Positions 14,840-23,804 of a stretch of DNA of 36,973 nt are shown in pieces. The stretch spans positions 1 through 36,973 of the forward strand of contig CACYJP010000004.1 of the NCBI GenBank assembly GCA_902774725.1. The letters run 5' to 3'. The notes under the pieces were generated by a model. It did not search any database and had not been told where the DNA came from. It saw nothing but the letters and a program-made list of their open reading frames with translations. The DNA is from an uncultured Lachnospiraceae bacterium. Lineage in GTDB: Bacteria > Bacillota > Clostridia > Lachnospirales > Lachnospiraceae. The position numbers and the translations under genes are program-made. Each line of letters starts with the position of its first letter. Position 1 is the stretch's first letter.

Positions 14840-14861
14840 GCTTAGATGCATGTGATAAATT
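14833..14861 (+). promoter_or_regulatory. Promoter of the solute-binding lipoprotein gene
   Basis: TTGACA (14833-14838), 17 bp, TAAATT (14856-14861) with TGTGA just before it. The near-palindromic CTTGACAAG is used in both directions. Confidence 0.65.
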
Positions 14862-14916
14862 ATTTTGGTTTTGCAAAAAACTATTACAAATGTTTATAGA
14901 TGAAGGGAGTGTTTTT

Positions 14917-17214
14917 ATGAGATTTTTAAAGAAAGTTTTATGTGCCTCGCTCGCGGTATCGATGTCACTTAGTCTTATGGCATGTGGTGATGACAAGAAA
15001 TCCGGAAGCGATAATAAAGAGAGTATGGTTGAGGAAGCGAAAGAAAATGTTTCCGACAGTATCTATCAAGAGGATGGTGGATTTAAAATCTCTGGAATAA
15101 CAGGGGAAGAGAGAGAGTTTGTAGCATCAAATGGAAATATCTACATATCTGCACTTGAAACTGAAGCTCCTACAGCGACAGACGCTGATTCTGAATTTGA
15201 TGGTGTAAACATGGATGGCGCAGTAAGCAGGATTTATAAGGTTTCATCAGATGGCGGAAACGCTGAGGTAATTCACGAAAGCACTAAGGGTGAATTTGAA
15301 TATATAGAAAAGCTTGGTGTAGGAGCTGATGGAGTGGTTTATGCTCTTATCAATACCGGTGATAATTACAAGATGTGTAAGTATGATGAAAACGGAGAAA
15401 GCGAAGTTGGTGATGCTACAAGCTTTATGGACGATGAGGGCGGATCAGCAGAGGCTTTTGTTGTAGATAAGGATGGAAACTTTATCTTTAAGTATGCGGA
15501 AAGCTTGAAAGTGGCAGATAGCTCATTAAATGAAAAGTCCAGCTGTAACTCTGAGGATATGATTGAGAGTATAGGACTTGATTCAAATGGTGATGTTGTT
15601 GTAGCAACAATTGAACATTCAGAGGATTATGAAAGCACTGAAATATCTGCAAGAAAGGTTGATGTAAATACAGGTAAGCTTACAGATAAACATAAAATGG
15701 ATACCTCTTCACTGTCCTGGGAGGCTCAGCTTATCATGGGTGATGGAGGCTACGATTTCTTCTTTGTGACAGGCTCTGCTTTATATGGATACAATTTCGA
15801 TGGTGATAAGACTACGAAGGTTGCTGATTTTAATGCTTCAAGCATAAATGGTTCATATATACATTTATGCTGGATGGATGGTATTAACACATTTTATGTA
15901 AGTGAATATGATCCTACAACATATGATTATCTTCCTGGAGTAAAAAAATTCAACAAGGTTGATCCTTCAGAGTATGAGAAAAAAAATGTTCTTACACTTG
16001 TTACGATTTATGGAAGTGCTAACCTGTCTCAGGCAGCAATTGATTATAACAACTCTCAGACAGAGAATATGGTTCAGGTAATTGATTATACTGATTCAAG
16101 TGATCCGGAGGGTAAGTTCAGTGCTGATATAGCTGCAGGAGTTAAGCCTGATTTCCTCGATGTTACTCCGGGAATCAGTGATATCTCAATAAATCAATAT
16201 ATATCTAAGGGTATGCTCGAAGACCTGACTCCATATATTGAAAAAGATGAGGATGTTTCAGCTTCAGATATTCTTCCTACAGCTTATGAAGCAATGAAGA
16301 TTGATGGTAAGGTATACTTCGTATCACCTTCAGCATACATTCATACGCTTGTAGGTAAGAGTTCAGAAATAGGTTCTGAATATGGATGGTCATATGGAGA
16401 GTTTAAGGATTATATAACCTCTAAGCCGGAAGGAACAAGACTTTTTGACTCATCAAATAAGATGGATAATCTTAGCAGCTTCTATGGTCCTATCTGCTCT
16501 GATTTTATTGACTGGAAAAAGGGCGAATGTCATTTTGATTCTCAGGAATTTAAGGACCTGCTTGAGGTTTGTAATATAGGTTCAAATGAGGAGATGGATT
16601 GGGAGAATACCAGTTCAAGAGAAGAGGGCATAGCTAAGGGTGAGCAGCTGTTTGTTCAGGGTTCACTTACAGCTGAAGAGGTTGCATGGGACAATCAGGT
16701 ATTTGGAAATGACGCATCATACAAGGGCTTCCCAAGTATGGATCAGTCAGGTGGAAGATTTGAGTTCAGTAGTGCAATCGCAATGACCAGCGATTGCTCA
16801 GATAAAGAAGCAGCGTGGGATTTCATGAAGTATTTAATATCAGAAGAATATCAGGGTAAATATCTTCAGAACCTTTATGGAGTACCTACAAGAAGTGATG
16901 TATTCGAAGAGTATCTTAACCGTCTTACAGCAACCAAGGATGGAACTGATAAGTATGGAAATAAGATCAAGGTTCGTAATAACAGTATGGACTTCGATGG
17001 AGTAAGTATCAAAATAAAGCCTCTTACAAACGAGGAGATTGATACATACAAAAAGATGATCGAAAACTCAAAGGGTATATGGGAGCCGGATCAAAAGGTA
17101 CTTGATATCGTAAAAGAAGAGGCTGCTGCTTACTTCGCCGGAGATAAATCCGTGGACGATGTCTGCAAGGTTATCCAGGACCGTGTAACTACATACGTAA
17201 ACGAAAGCAAATAA
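14917..17214 (+). CDS. Extracellular solute-binding lipoprotein with an N-terminal beta-propeller-like domain
   Basis: A 765-residue lipoprotein. The signal peptide ends in the lipobox LMAC, with Cys23 as the lipid anchor. Residues ~60-370 are repeated, blade-like segments (IYISALE, VVYALIN, NFIFKYA, YDFFFVTG) suggesting a beta-propeller. From about residue 375 (NVLTLVTIYGS) it is a family 1 carbohydrate ABC solute-binding domain, including KPDFLDVTPG, WSYGEFKDYI, KEAAWDFMKYLISEEYQ and LYGVPTRSDVFEEY. GAAGGGAG precedes the ATG at 14917; the frame is open to 14833. No permease genes are adjacent, so its transporter partners are elsewhere or it works as a sensor. Confidence 0.85.
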   Translation: MRFLKKVLCASLAVSMSLSLMACGDDKKSGSDNKESMVEEAKENVSDSIYQEDGGFKISGITGEEREFVASNGNIYISALETEAPTATDADSEFDGVNMDGAVSRIYKVSSDGGNAEVIHESTKGEFEYIEKLGVGADGVVYALINTGDNYKMCKYDENGESEVGDATSFMDDEGGSAEAFVVDKDGNFIFKYAESLKVADSSLNEKSSCNSEDMIESIGLDSNGDVVVATIEHSEDYESTEISARKVDVNTGKLTDKHKMDTSSLSWEAQLIMGDGGYDFFFVTGSALYGYNFDGDKTTKVADFNASSINGSYIHLCWMDGINTFYVSEYDPTTYDYLPGVKKFNKVDPSEYEKKNVLTLVTIYGSANLSQAAIDYNNSQTENMVQVIDYTDSSDPEGKFSADIAAGVKPDFLDVTPGISDISINQYISKGMLEDLTPYIEKDEDVSASDILPTAYEAMKIDGKVYFVSPSAYIHTLVGKSSEIGSEYGWSYGEFKDYITSKPEGTRLFDSSNKMDNLSSFYGPICSDFIDWKKGECHFDSQEFKDLLEVCNIGSNEEMDWENTSSREEGIAKGEQLFVQGSLTAEEVAWDNQVFGNDASYKGFPSMDQSGGRFEFSSAIAMTSDCSDKEAAWDFMKYLISEEYQGKYLQNLYGVPTRSDVFEEYLNRLTATKDGTDKYGNKIKVRNNSMDFDGVSIKIKPLTNEEIDTYKKMIENSKGIWEPDQKVLDIVKEEAAAYFAGDKSVDDVCKVIQDRVTTYVNESK

Positions 17215-17243
17215 CACTTCAATCGATAGGTTGATCGAGAGAT

Positions 17244-17294
17244 AATGGGATGATAAGTCAAAGGGGACGATTCTTCTTGACTTATTGTCCCGTT
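17244..17294 (+). repeat. Imperfect palindrome of the GGGACGATTCTT...TTGACTT type, terminator-like
   Basis: Arms 17244-17261 and 17277-17294 pair over 18 positions, with ATAAGTCAA/TTGACTTAT perfect and three wobbles further out; a TTTT follows. The loop repeats the GGGGACGATTCTT motif. It follows the lipoprotein gene and may end its transcript. A related shorter copy lies at 21309-21336. Two GTGACACATT repeats follow at about 17304 and 17322. Confidence 0.6.
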
Positions 17295-17493
17295 TTGCAT
17301 TATGTGACACATTTGCTTTTTTGTGACACATTGTCCGTTTTACTTTTTATTGACAATATATAAGTAGTAAGTTACACTTAACCGTTGTAGAAATTCATAT
17401 ATTTATAAGGGATTAACATATTATATAAGAAGTTCTAATATCATAAATATATGATAAAAATAAATAACTAAAAGAATAACAGAGGATAAAGCA

Positions 17494-18369
17494 GTGGCTA
17501 AGAAGATTGGAAGAAATGATCCGTGCTGGTGCGGCAGCGGAAAAAAGTACAAGGCTTGTCATGAAGCATTTGACCGTAAGATAGAAATGCTTGCGAATCA
17601 GGGACACAAGGTTCCTACTCAGAACATGATCAAAACTCCTGAGCAGATCGCCCTTATAAAGGAGAGTGCGAAGGTAAATGTAGAGTGTCTCGACGTGGTT
17701 GCCGACAAGATATGTGTCGGAATGAGTACCGAGGACATAAACAGAATAATAAATGAGGTGTGCGAGAAGCATGGTGCGATTCCTGCACCACTTAATTATG
17801 AAGGCTTCCCGAAGAGCGTCTGCACATCAGTGAATGATGCGGTATGCCACGGTATCCCTGACGAAAACGAAATACTTCAGGACGGAGATATAATCAACGT
17901 CGATTGTTCAACCATACTGAACGGATATTTCTCCGATTCATCACGTATGTTTATGCTTGGAAATGTATCTGACGAAGACAGAAAGCTGGTTGAGACTGTT
18001 AAAGAAAGCATATATCTCGGACTTGAAGAGGTTAAGCCTTGGGGCTTCCTTGGAGATATGGGACAGGCAATAAATGATCACTGTAAGGCTGCAGGCTACA
18101 GCGTAGTAAGAGAAATCGGCGGTCACGGAGTCGGAATCGAATTCCACGAAGAGCCGTGGGTAAGCTACGTAACCAGAAGAGGTACAGACATGGTCATGGC
18201 ACCGGGTATGATGTTTACCATCGAGCCTATGGTGAACGCAGGCATGCCTGACGTATTTGTAGACGAAGAAAACAACTGGACCGTTTATACAGAAGACGGC
18301 TCACAGTCAGCTCAGTGGGAGATACAGGTTCTCGTAACTGAGGACGGACACGAAATCATATCATGGTAG
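17494..18369 (+). CDS. map: Methionine aminopeptidase with N-terminal SEC-C zinc motif
   Basis: Removes the initiator Met from new proteins. The 291-residue protein opens with a SEC-C motif (CWCGSGKKYKACH, ligands C11, C13, C22, H23), a ribosome- or SecA-type tag seen on clostridial type I enzymes. The dinuclear metal site is complete: D137, D148, H211, E244 and E276. Translation starts at GTG 17494 after AGAGGATAAAGCA. It is followed after 35 bases by the lysA-like gene. Confidence 0.95.
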   Translation: MAKKIGRNDPCWCGSGKKYKACHEAFDRKIEMLANQGHKVPTQNMIKTPEQIALIKESAKVNVECLDVVADKICVGMSTEDINRIINEVCEKHGAIPAPLNYEGFPKSVCTSVNDAVCHGIPDENEILQDGDIINVDCSTILNGYFSDSSRMFMLGNVSDEDRKLVETVKESIYLGLEEVKPWGFLGDMGQAINDHCKAAGYSVVREIGGHGVGIEFHEEPWVSYVTRRGTDMVMAPGMMFTIEPMVNAGMPDVFVDEENNWTVYTEDGSQSAQWEIQVLVTEDGHEIISW

Positions 18370-18404
18370 TAAGCTAGTGGGAAGTCAAAGAAAAGAGGAA
18401 TATT

Positions 18405-19736
18405 ATGAGTAAGATACCATTTGTTACAAAAGAACAGGTCGAGGAAATAGTTAAGACCTACCCAACCCCATTTCATATATATGATGAAAAAGGAATCAGA
18501 GAAAATGCACGAGCAATGAATAAGGCCTTTTCATGGAACAAGGGCTTCAAGGAGTACTTCGCAGTAAAGGCTACCCCAAATCCAACTATCCTGAAGATAC
18601 TTCACGAGGAAGGCTGCGGAACTGACTGTTCATCTATGGCAGAGCTCGTTATTTCAGAAAAGTGCAAAATCACAGGTACAGACGTAATGTTTTCGTCAAA
18701 TGAAACGCCTGCTGAGGAGTTTGTAAAATGTGCAGAAATCGGAGGCATCATCAACCTGGATGATATAACACATATAGACTTTGTACTCAGTGCTTTAGAC
18801 GAGGCTGTAAAGAGCGGTCGTCTCTCACAGGAAGCTCTGGGTGGTGAAGGAAGACGCCTTCCAAAGCGTATGTCATGCCGCTTCAATCCGGGTGGAGTTT
18901 TCAGACTTGGTGAAAGTACAGAGGCTGTTCAGGTTATGGATAACCCAGGCGAAGCAAAGTACGGAATGACCAAGGATCAGATCATTGAGGCTTACAAGAG
19001 ACTGAGTGAGCTCGGTGTTGAGGAGCTTGGAATCCACAGCTTCCTTGCAAGTAACACACTTTCAAATGAGTATTATCCTGCACTCGCAAAGATACTTTTC
19101 GAGCTTGCAGTTGAGATTAAGGAGAAGACCGGTGTAGCACTCAGCTTCATCAATCTGTCAGGTGGTGTCGGAATCGCTTACGAGCCGGATAAGCCTGCAA
19201 ATGATATAGCAGCTATCGGAGCCGGAGTACATAAGGTATTTGATGAGGTTCTCGTTCCTGCAGGAATGGGCGACACAGCAATCTTCACAGAGCTTGGAAG
19301 ATTCATGCTTGCACCTTACGGACACCTCATCACAAAGGCAGTTCACGAGAAGCATACCTATAAAGAGTATATCGGTGTAGATGCCTGCGCAGCAAACCTG
19401 ATGAGACCTGCGATGTATGGCTCATATCATCATCTGACAGTTCTCGGAAAAGAGGATGCACCGGCAACAGAAACCTATGATGTGGTTGGATCACTTTGCG
19501 AGAATAACGATAAGTTTGCAATCGACAGAAAATTACCGAAGATAGATATCGGTGATTATCTCTGCATCCATGACACAGGAGCACACGGCTTCTCAATGGG
19601 CTATAACTATAACGGCCGCCTCTGGTCTGCAGAGCTTCTTCTCCGCGAGGATAACTCAGTTATCTGCATCAGACGTCCTGAGACTCTCGATGATTACTTT
19701 GCAACACTCGATGGCTTCTGGGATGTGGAAGTGTAA
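18405..19736 (+). CDS. lysA: Diaminopimelate decarboxylase-like PLP enzyme (fold type III)
   Basis: A 443-residue alanine-racemase-fold decarboxylase that would make lysine from meso-diaminopimelate. K55 in YFAVKATPNP binds PLP, H211 is in GIHSFLAS, the Gly-rich phosphate loop is LSGGVGI near 251, and C365 in GSLCENND supplies the active-site Cys from the partner subunit. AHGFSMGYNYNGRL matches the C-terminal tyrosine region. It is somewhat longer than, and divergent from, standard LysA, so a related substrate is possible. AGAGG precedes the ATG, and a strong terminator lies downstream. Confidence 0.85.
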   Translation: MSKIPFVTKEQVEEIVKTYPTPFHIYDEKGIRENARAMNKAFSWNKGFKEYFAVKATPNPTILKILHEEGCGTDCSSMAELVISEKCKITGTDVMFSSNETPAEEFVKCAEIGGIINLDDITHIDFVLSALDEAVKSGRLSQEALGGEGRRLPKRMSCRFNPGGVFRLGESTEAVQVMDNPGEAKYGMTKDQIIEAYKRLSELGVEELGIHSFLASNTLSNEYYPALAKILFELAVEIKEKTGVALSFINLSGGVGIAYEPDKPANDIAAIGAGVHKVFDEVLVPAGMGDTAIFTELGRFMLAPYGHLITKAVHEKHTYKEYIGVDACAANLMRPAMYGSYHHLTVLGKEDAPATETYDVVGSLCENNDKFAIDRKLPKIDIGDYLCIHDTGAHGFSMGYNYNGRLWSAELLLREDNSVICIRRPETLDDYFATLDGFWDVEV

Positions 19737-19789
19737 ATGTAAATGCAAATGTAAATGGAGCTAATAATTGTATAAATAAAAAAACTTAG

Positions 19790-19839
19790 AAAACAGTTCC
19801 TGGCCTGGGTATACACCTTAGGAGGGGCTGTTTTTTTTT
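19790..19839 (+). terminator. Terminator after the lysA-like gene
   Basis: A 12-bp stem AAAACAGTTCCT (19790-19801) with AGGGGCTGTTTT (19823-19834), including two G.U pairs, runs into nine Ts. Confidence 0.85.
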
Positions 19840-19846
19840 GCTTTGA

Positions 19847-19993
19847 AGTTGGAAAAGTTGCAAAAAATGGCCTAAAAATAGTTGGAAAAGTTGCAAAAAT
19901 GACCTAAAAATAGTTGGAAAAGTTGCAAAGTGGTACATCGATGCTGATAATAATCTGCCAAAACGCCGAACAAAAAACTGCCAAAACGCCGAA
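19847..19993 (+). repeat. Two sets of short direct repeats in the gap before the asparaginase gene
   Basis: Three identical copies of AGTTGGAAAAGTTGCAAA begin at 19847, 19880 and 19912 (periods 33 and 32), with similar spacers containing CCTAAAAAT. Two copies of CTGCCAAAACGCCGAA follow at 19955 and 19978, and a partial third (AAACGGCAAAAA) near 20005. No frame is shared, so they are not coding. They resemble a repeat cluster or multi-site operator; function unknown. This accounts for most of the 19,737-20,129 gap. Confidence 0.8.
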
Positions 19994-20045
19994 AAATCGT
20001 TGACAAACGGCAAAAATACTCTATTCGCACTTATCTTGAAGTAGC

Positions 20046-20075
20046 TTGACCAAACTAGTAAAAAAACTGTAAAAT
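20046..20075 (+). promoter_or_regulatory. Promoter of the asparaginase gene
   Basis: TTGACC (20046-20051), 18 bp, TAAAAT (20070-20075), about 55 bases before the preferred start codon. Confidence 0.6.
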
Positions 20076-20129
20076 AATTTTCAAAATCAGTAAAAGATTT
20101 TGGAAATGGTATATAAAAAAGGAATCAAA

Positions 20130-21185
20130 ATGAAAATATTAATTGTGCTAACAGGCGGAACTATCTGTTCCGCAAAAAATGAATCTGGGCTAAATGCGCT
20201 GAACACTGAGGCAGCTTCGCTGTCTCTTGTTTCGATGTATCGGGAGAGTACAGCTGCCGGAGAACGTCAAGGGATAGAATGCGATGTGGCTGGAAGTGAT
20301 GTGGAGTTCGAATCCATCTCTCCTATAAATACTCTCAGCGAAAATATGACAATAGATAAGTGGAATCAGTTAATTGAAGCACTTAAAAAGGTTGATTACA
20401 GTCAGTACGGCGGAATCATGATTCTACACGGAACGGATACTCTTCATCTTACAGCTGCACTTATGGGTGTATTGATGAAGGATGTTGGATGCCCTGTGAT
20501 GATGGTAAGTGCGCACAGAATCCTGTCTGATCCGGAGAGTAACGGTGTCGACAATTTTGCCAAGTCAGTTTCTCTGATTAAACGTTTGAACGAAGAAGGC
20601 AGAAGAGGTGTCTATGTGGTCTTCAGAAATATGAATGGAGTATCCTACGTGCATCATGCAACACATCTCGAAGAGTGTGGGGATTATTCGGAAGAATTCT
20701 ACAGTAGCGATATGATAGAGTATTCTAAATTGATATCTGAGTGGGACAAGGAGCAAAGTGATGAGTGGCTGGCTCTTGGCTCGGAAAGCAAACTGAATCT
20801 CGATAAAGATAGCGGTAAAACAAGTAGTGGATATTCTCGCGGCGAAAGAACAAGCATCTTAAATGTAGGTACACTCACTGACTGCGTCCTCTACATCCGT
20901 CCATACGTTGGAATAAACTACGACAGGATAAATCTGGATGGAGTGAAGGCGGTGCTTCATGGCATGTATCACTCAAGCACTGTAAATACTGAGGGTGACG
21001 GACCAACATCTGCCATGTCGCTGCTTAGAAGATGTAATGAAAAGGGGATTGCATTTTATATCTTCCCGTGCAAAGACGGGGAGTATAGATATAGTACAAC
21101 CAAGCCGCTTATAGACGCAGGCGCGAAGTGCCTGTACGGTGGTACGTGGGAAGAAGCATATGTGAGACTGCTCTTGGAACAATAA
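20130..21185 (+). CDS. Asparaginase-type amidohydrolase
   Basis: A 351-residue cytoplasmic type I asparaginase-like protein hydrolysing L-asparagine or a related amide. The first catalytic Thr is in LTGGTIC (residues 7-13) and the second motif is HGTDTL near residue 103, with PVMMVSAHRILSDPESNG following. No signal peptide. The ATG at 20130 has AGGAA upstream; the TTG at 20100 is less likely. A clean terminator follows. Confidence 0.88.
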   Translation: MKILIVLTGGTICSAKNESGLNALNTEAASLSLVSMYRESTAAGERQGIECDVAGSDVEFESISPINTLSENMTIDKWNQLIEALKKVDYSQYGGIMILHGTDTLHLTAALMGVLMKDVGCPVMMVSAHRILSDPESNGVDNFAKSVSLIKRLNEEGRRGVYVVFRNMNGVSYVHHATHLEECGDYSEEFYSSDMIEYSKLISEWDKEQSDEWLALGSESKLNLDKDSGKTSSGYSRGERTSILNVGTLTDCVLYIRPYVGINYDRINLDGVKAVLHGMYHSSTVNTEGDGPTSAMSLLRRCNEKGIAFYIFPCKDGEYRYSTTKPLIDAGAKCLYGGTWEEAYVRLLLEQ

Positions 21186-21192
21186 GTTGAGT

Positions 21193-21222
21193 AGGGACGG
21201 AAACAAAATGCCGTCCCTTTTT
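21193..21222 (+). terminator. Terminator after the asparaginase gene
   Basis: GGGACGG and CCGTCCC, a 7-bp GC-rich stem with a 10-nt A-rich loop, followed by TTTTT. Confidence 0.85.
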
Positions 21223-21308
21223 GTTGAAGTTGGACAGTGTTGAATGATATACTTAGTGATGGTATTTGACACCTTTTGGCAAAAAGGTAACGTGTACCAA
21301 AATGAATA

Positions 21309-21336
21309 GGGATGGTAAGTCAAAAAGAACCGTCCC
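21309..21336 (+). repeat. Second copy of the GGGACGGTTCTT...GACTT palindrome
   Basis: GGGATGGT pairs with ACCGTCCC (one G.U), and the loop contains AAGTCAAAAAGA, matching the element at 17244-17294 in its conserved words. It lies 33 bases before the GH3 gene. Confidence 0.55.
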
Positions 21337-21368
21337 GTTGCCATGTTGTATTAGAATAAGGAGGACTT

Positions 21369-23714
21369 ATGGAGATAGAGAAGATTATAGGTGAGATGAC
21401 GCTTGAGGAGAAGGCGTATCTTGTGTCGGGACATGATATGTGGACGACGGAGGAGATTGAGAGGGTTGGTATTCCATCGATTTTTATGTGTGATGGGCCT
21501 CACGGACTGAGAAAGCAGGAGCTTGACAGATCAAGTGCGGCTGATGTAAATGATTCGATTGATGCAGTTTGTTTTCCGACTGCATGCGCGACGTCGGCTT
21601 CTTTTGACAGGGAGCTGATGTATAGAATGGGAGTTGAGCTTGGAAAAGAATGTCAGGCGGTTGATGTATCGACTATTCTTGGCCCTGCGATCAATATCAA
21701 GAGGTCTCCGCTTTGCGGAAGAAATTTTGAGTACATATCAGAGGATCCATATGTTGCAGGTGAGCTTTCCGCTTCATATATAAACGGAGTTCAGTCTCAG
21801 GATGTAGGTACCTCGCTTAAACATTTTGCAGCGAATTCTCAGGAGACTGAGAGAATGTATGCATCCAGTGAGATGGATGAGAGAACTCTGAGAGAGATAT
21901 ATCTTCCGGCTTTTGAAAATGCGGTTAAGAATGCTCAGCCTTGGACGATAATGGCTTCTTATAACAGGATAAACGGAGTGTATAGCTCAGAGAATGATAT
22001 GCTGCTTAATAAAATTCTGAGAGATGAGTGGGGGTACGACGGCCTTGTTATGTCTGACTGGGGAGCTGTTTCTAATCGAGTTAAGGGTATCGCTGCCGGC
22101 ATGGATCTTGAGATGCCGGGAAGCAGACATGTAAATGATAAGGCAATTGTTGAGGCTGTTAAGTCAGGTGAGCTTCCTGAGGAGAAGCTTGATACAGCAG
22201 TTAGAAATATACTTAAGTGGATAGAGAAGTTTGTAGAGCATAGACATGAGGAGGTCTTTGACAGAGACGAGGATCATATCAAGGCTGTCCGTGCTGCAGA
22301 GGAGTGCATCGTACTTCTTGCTAACGATGTAATAGTAGAGGGAGCAACTGAGGTTAATGAGGATGGAGAGCTTGTTGGCGAGAACATCAAGGAGACTCCT
22401 GTTCTTCCTCTCAGCAAGAGTGAGAAGGTTGCGCTCATAGGTGGCTTTGCAGAGCATCCGCGATTTCAGGGTGGTGGAAGCAGTCATATAAATGCACATA
22501 ACATCGTTTCTGCAGTTTCAGTTATGAAGAATTACTCTGAATTTGTTTCATACGCTGAGGGATTCCCTTTTGATAAGGATGAGTCGGATGAGAAGAAGTT
22601 TGAAGAGGCGATAAATGTAGCAAAGAACGCTGATAAAATAGTTGTCTTTGCCGGACTGCCGGATATATTTGAGTCTGAGGCTTATGACAGGAAGCATATG
22701 AGACTTCCTGACTGTCAGAATGAGCTTATCGACAGACTCCTTGACCTTGGAAAACCTGTTGTGGTTGTGCTTCATAATGGTTCTCCTGTTGAGATGCCTT
22801 GGGCTGATTATGTTGCAGGAATCGTGGAAGCGTACTTAGGTGGTGAAGGTATCGGTGAGGCTGTAATGAATGTCCTTTACGGCGTTGTGAATCCTTCCGG
22901 AAAGCTTGCGGAATCCTTCCCTGTCAAGCTGGAGGATAATCCAAGCTTCCTGAACTTCCCTGTTGCTAATCACAAGGTTAATTATGCTGAGGGAGTTTTC
23001 GTCGGATACAGGTATTATGATACAAAGAAAATGGATGTTCTGTTCCCGTTCGGACATGGACTTTCGTATACAGAGTTTGAATACAGCAATATGCAGGTTA
23101 AGCCGAACGAAGGCTTTGATGATTCAGAGTTTGATGTGGTAGGAATCAACAGTGGAGCGACCGTAACAGTTGATGTAAAGAATATAGGCTCGAGAGCTGG
23201 TAAGGAAATCGTTCAGCTTTATATCTCAGATAAGACAGGCGTAACAAACAGGCCTGTGCATGAACTGAAAGGCTTCGAGAAGGTAAGTCTTGAACCGGGT
23301 GAAACAAAGACGGTCAGCTTCGAACTGGATAAGAGAAGCTTTGCATGGTACTGTACTGAAATAGGTGACTGGTATGCAGCAAATGGAAGATATACTATTG
23401 AAATCGGAAAGTCTTCAAGGGATATAGTTCTTGAGCAGGATATCGAGCTTGCGGGCAGCTTCCAGCTTCCTCCTAAGATTGATATGGATGTTCAGCTGGG
23501 TGAGCTTGTTGCTTATGATAAAACAAGGAAGCTGACAAAACTTCTTTTTGCAGATGCAACTACGCAGTTCTCCGGAGGTGACAGTGAAGAAGAAATGGAT
23601 GCGATGATCAAGGCGATGCTTGAGTACATGCCTATCAGAACGCTCAAATCATTCGGTGAACTTGATGACGAGAAGATAGAAGAAATACTGAAACAGTATC
23701 GTGATATTATGTAA
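21369..23714 (+). CDS. GH3 family beta-glucosidase
   Basis: A 781-residue glycoside hydrolase 3 enzyme, cytoplasmic (no signal peptide), probably hydrolysing imported beta-linked oligosaccharides. Domain 1 is a TIM barrel with CDGPHGLRKQ near 41-50, KHFAANSQE at 151-159 and the nucleophile D230 in VMSDWG. Domain 2 carries GGGSSH near residue 370 and GSPVEMPW. The C-terminal third includes the GYRYYD and FPFGHGLSYTEF segments and a fibronectin type III-like domain, about 600-690. AAGGAGG precedes the ATG. Confidence 0.95.
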   Translation: MEIEKIIGEMTLEEKAYLVSGHDMWTTEEIERVGIPSIFMCDGPHGLRKQELDRSSAADVNDSIDAVCFPTACATSASFDRELMYRMGVELGKECQAVDVSTILGPAINIKRSPLCGRNFEYISEDPYVAGELSASYINGVQSQDVGTSLKHFAANSQETERMYASSEMDERTLREIYLPAFENAVKNAQPWTIMASYNRINGVYSSENDMLLNKILRDEWGYDGLVMSDWGAVSNRVKGIAAGMDLEMPGSRHVNDKAIVEAVKSGELPEEKLDTAVRNILKWIEKFVEHRHEEVFDRDEDHIKAVRAAEECIVLLANDVIVEGATEVNEDGELVGENIKETPVLPLSKSEKVALIGGFAEHPRFQGGGSSHINAHNIVSAVSVMKNYSEFVSYAEGFPFDKDESDEKKFEEAINVAKNADKIVVFAGLPDIFESEAYDRKHMRLPDCQNELIDRLLDLGKPVVVVLHNGSPVEMPWADYVAGIVEAYLGGEGIGEAVMNVLYGVVNPSGKLAESFPVKLEDNPSFLNFPVANHKVNYAEGVFVGYRYYDTKKMDVLFPFGHGLSYTEFEYSNMQVKPNEGFDDSEFDVVGINSGATVTVDVKNIGSRAGKEIVQLYISDKTGVTNRPVHELKGFEKVSLEPGETKTVSFELDKRSFAWYCTEIGDWYAANGRYTIEIGKSSRDIVLEQDIELAGSFQLPPKIDMDVQLGELVAYDKTRKLTKLLFADATTQFSGGDSEEEMDAMIKAMLEYMPIRTLKSFGELDDEKIEEILKQYRDIM

Positions 23715-23804
23715 ACTAACCACAATCAGATAATACATAATAATAAAGCGAGAATATTAATATAGAACTAATTAGAAGAAGTGAGATGGATAAGGGGAAG
23801 CAAA

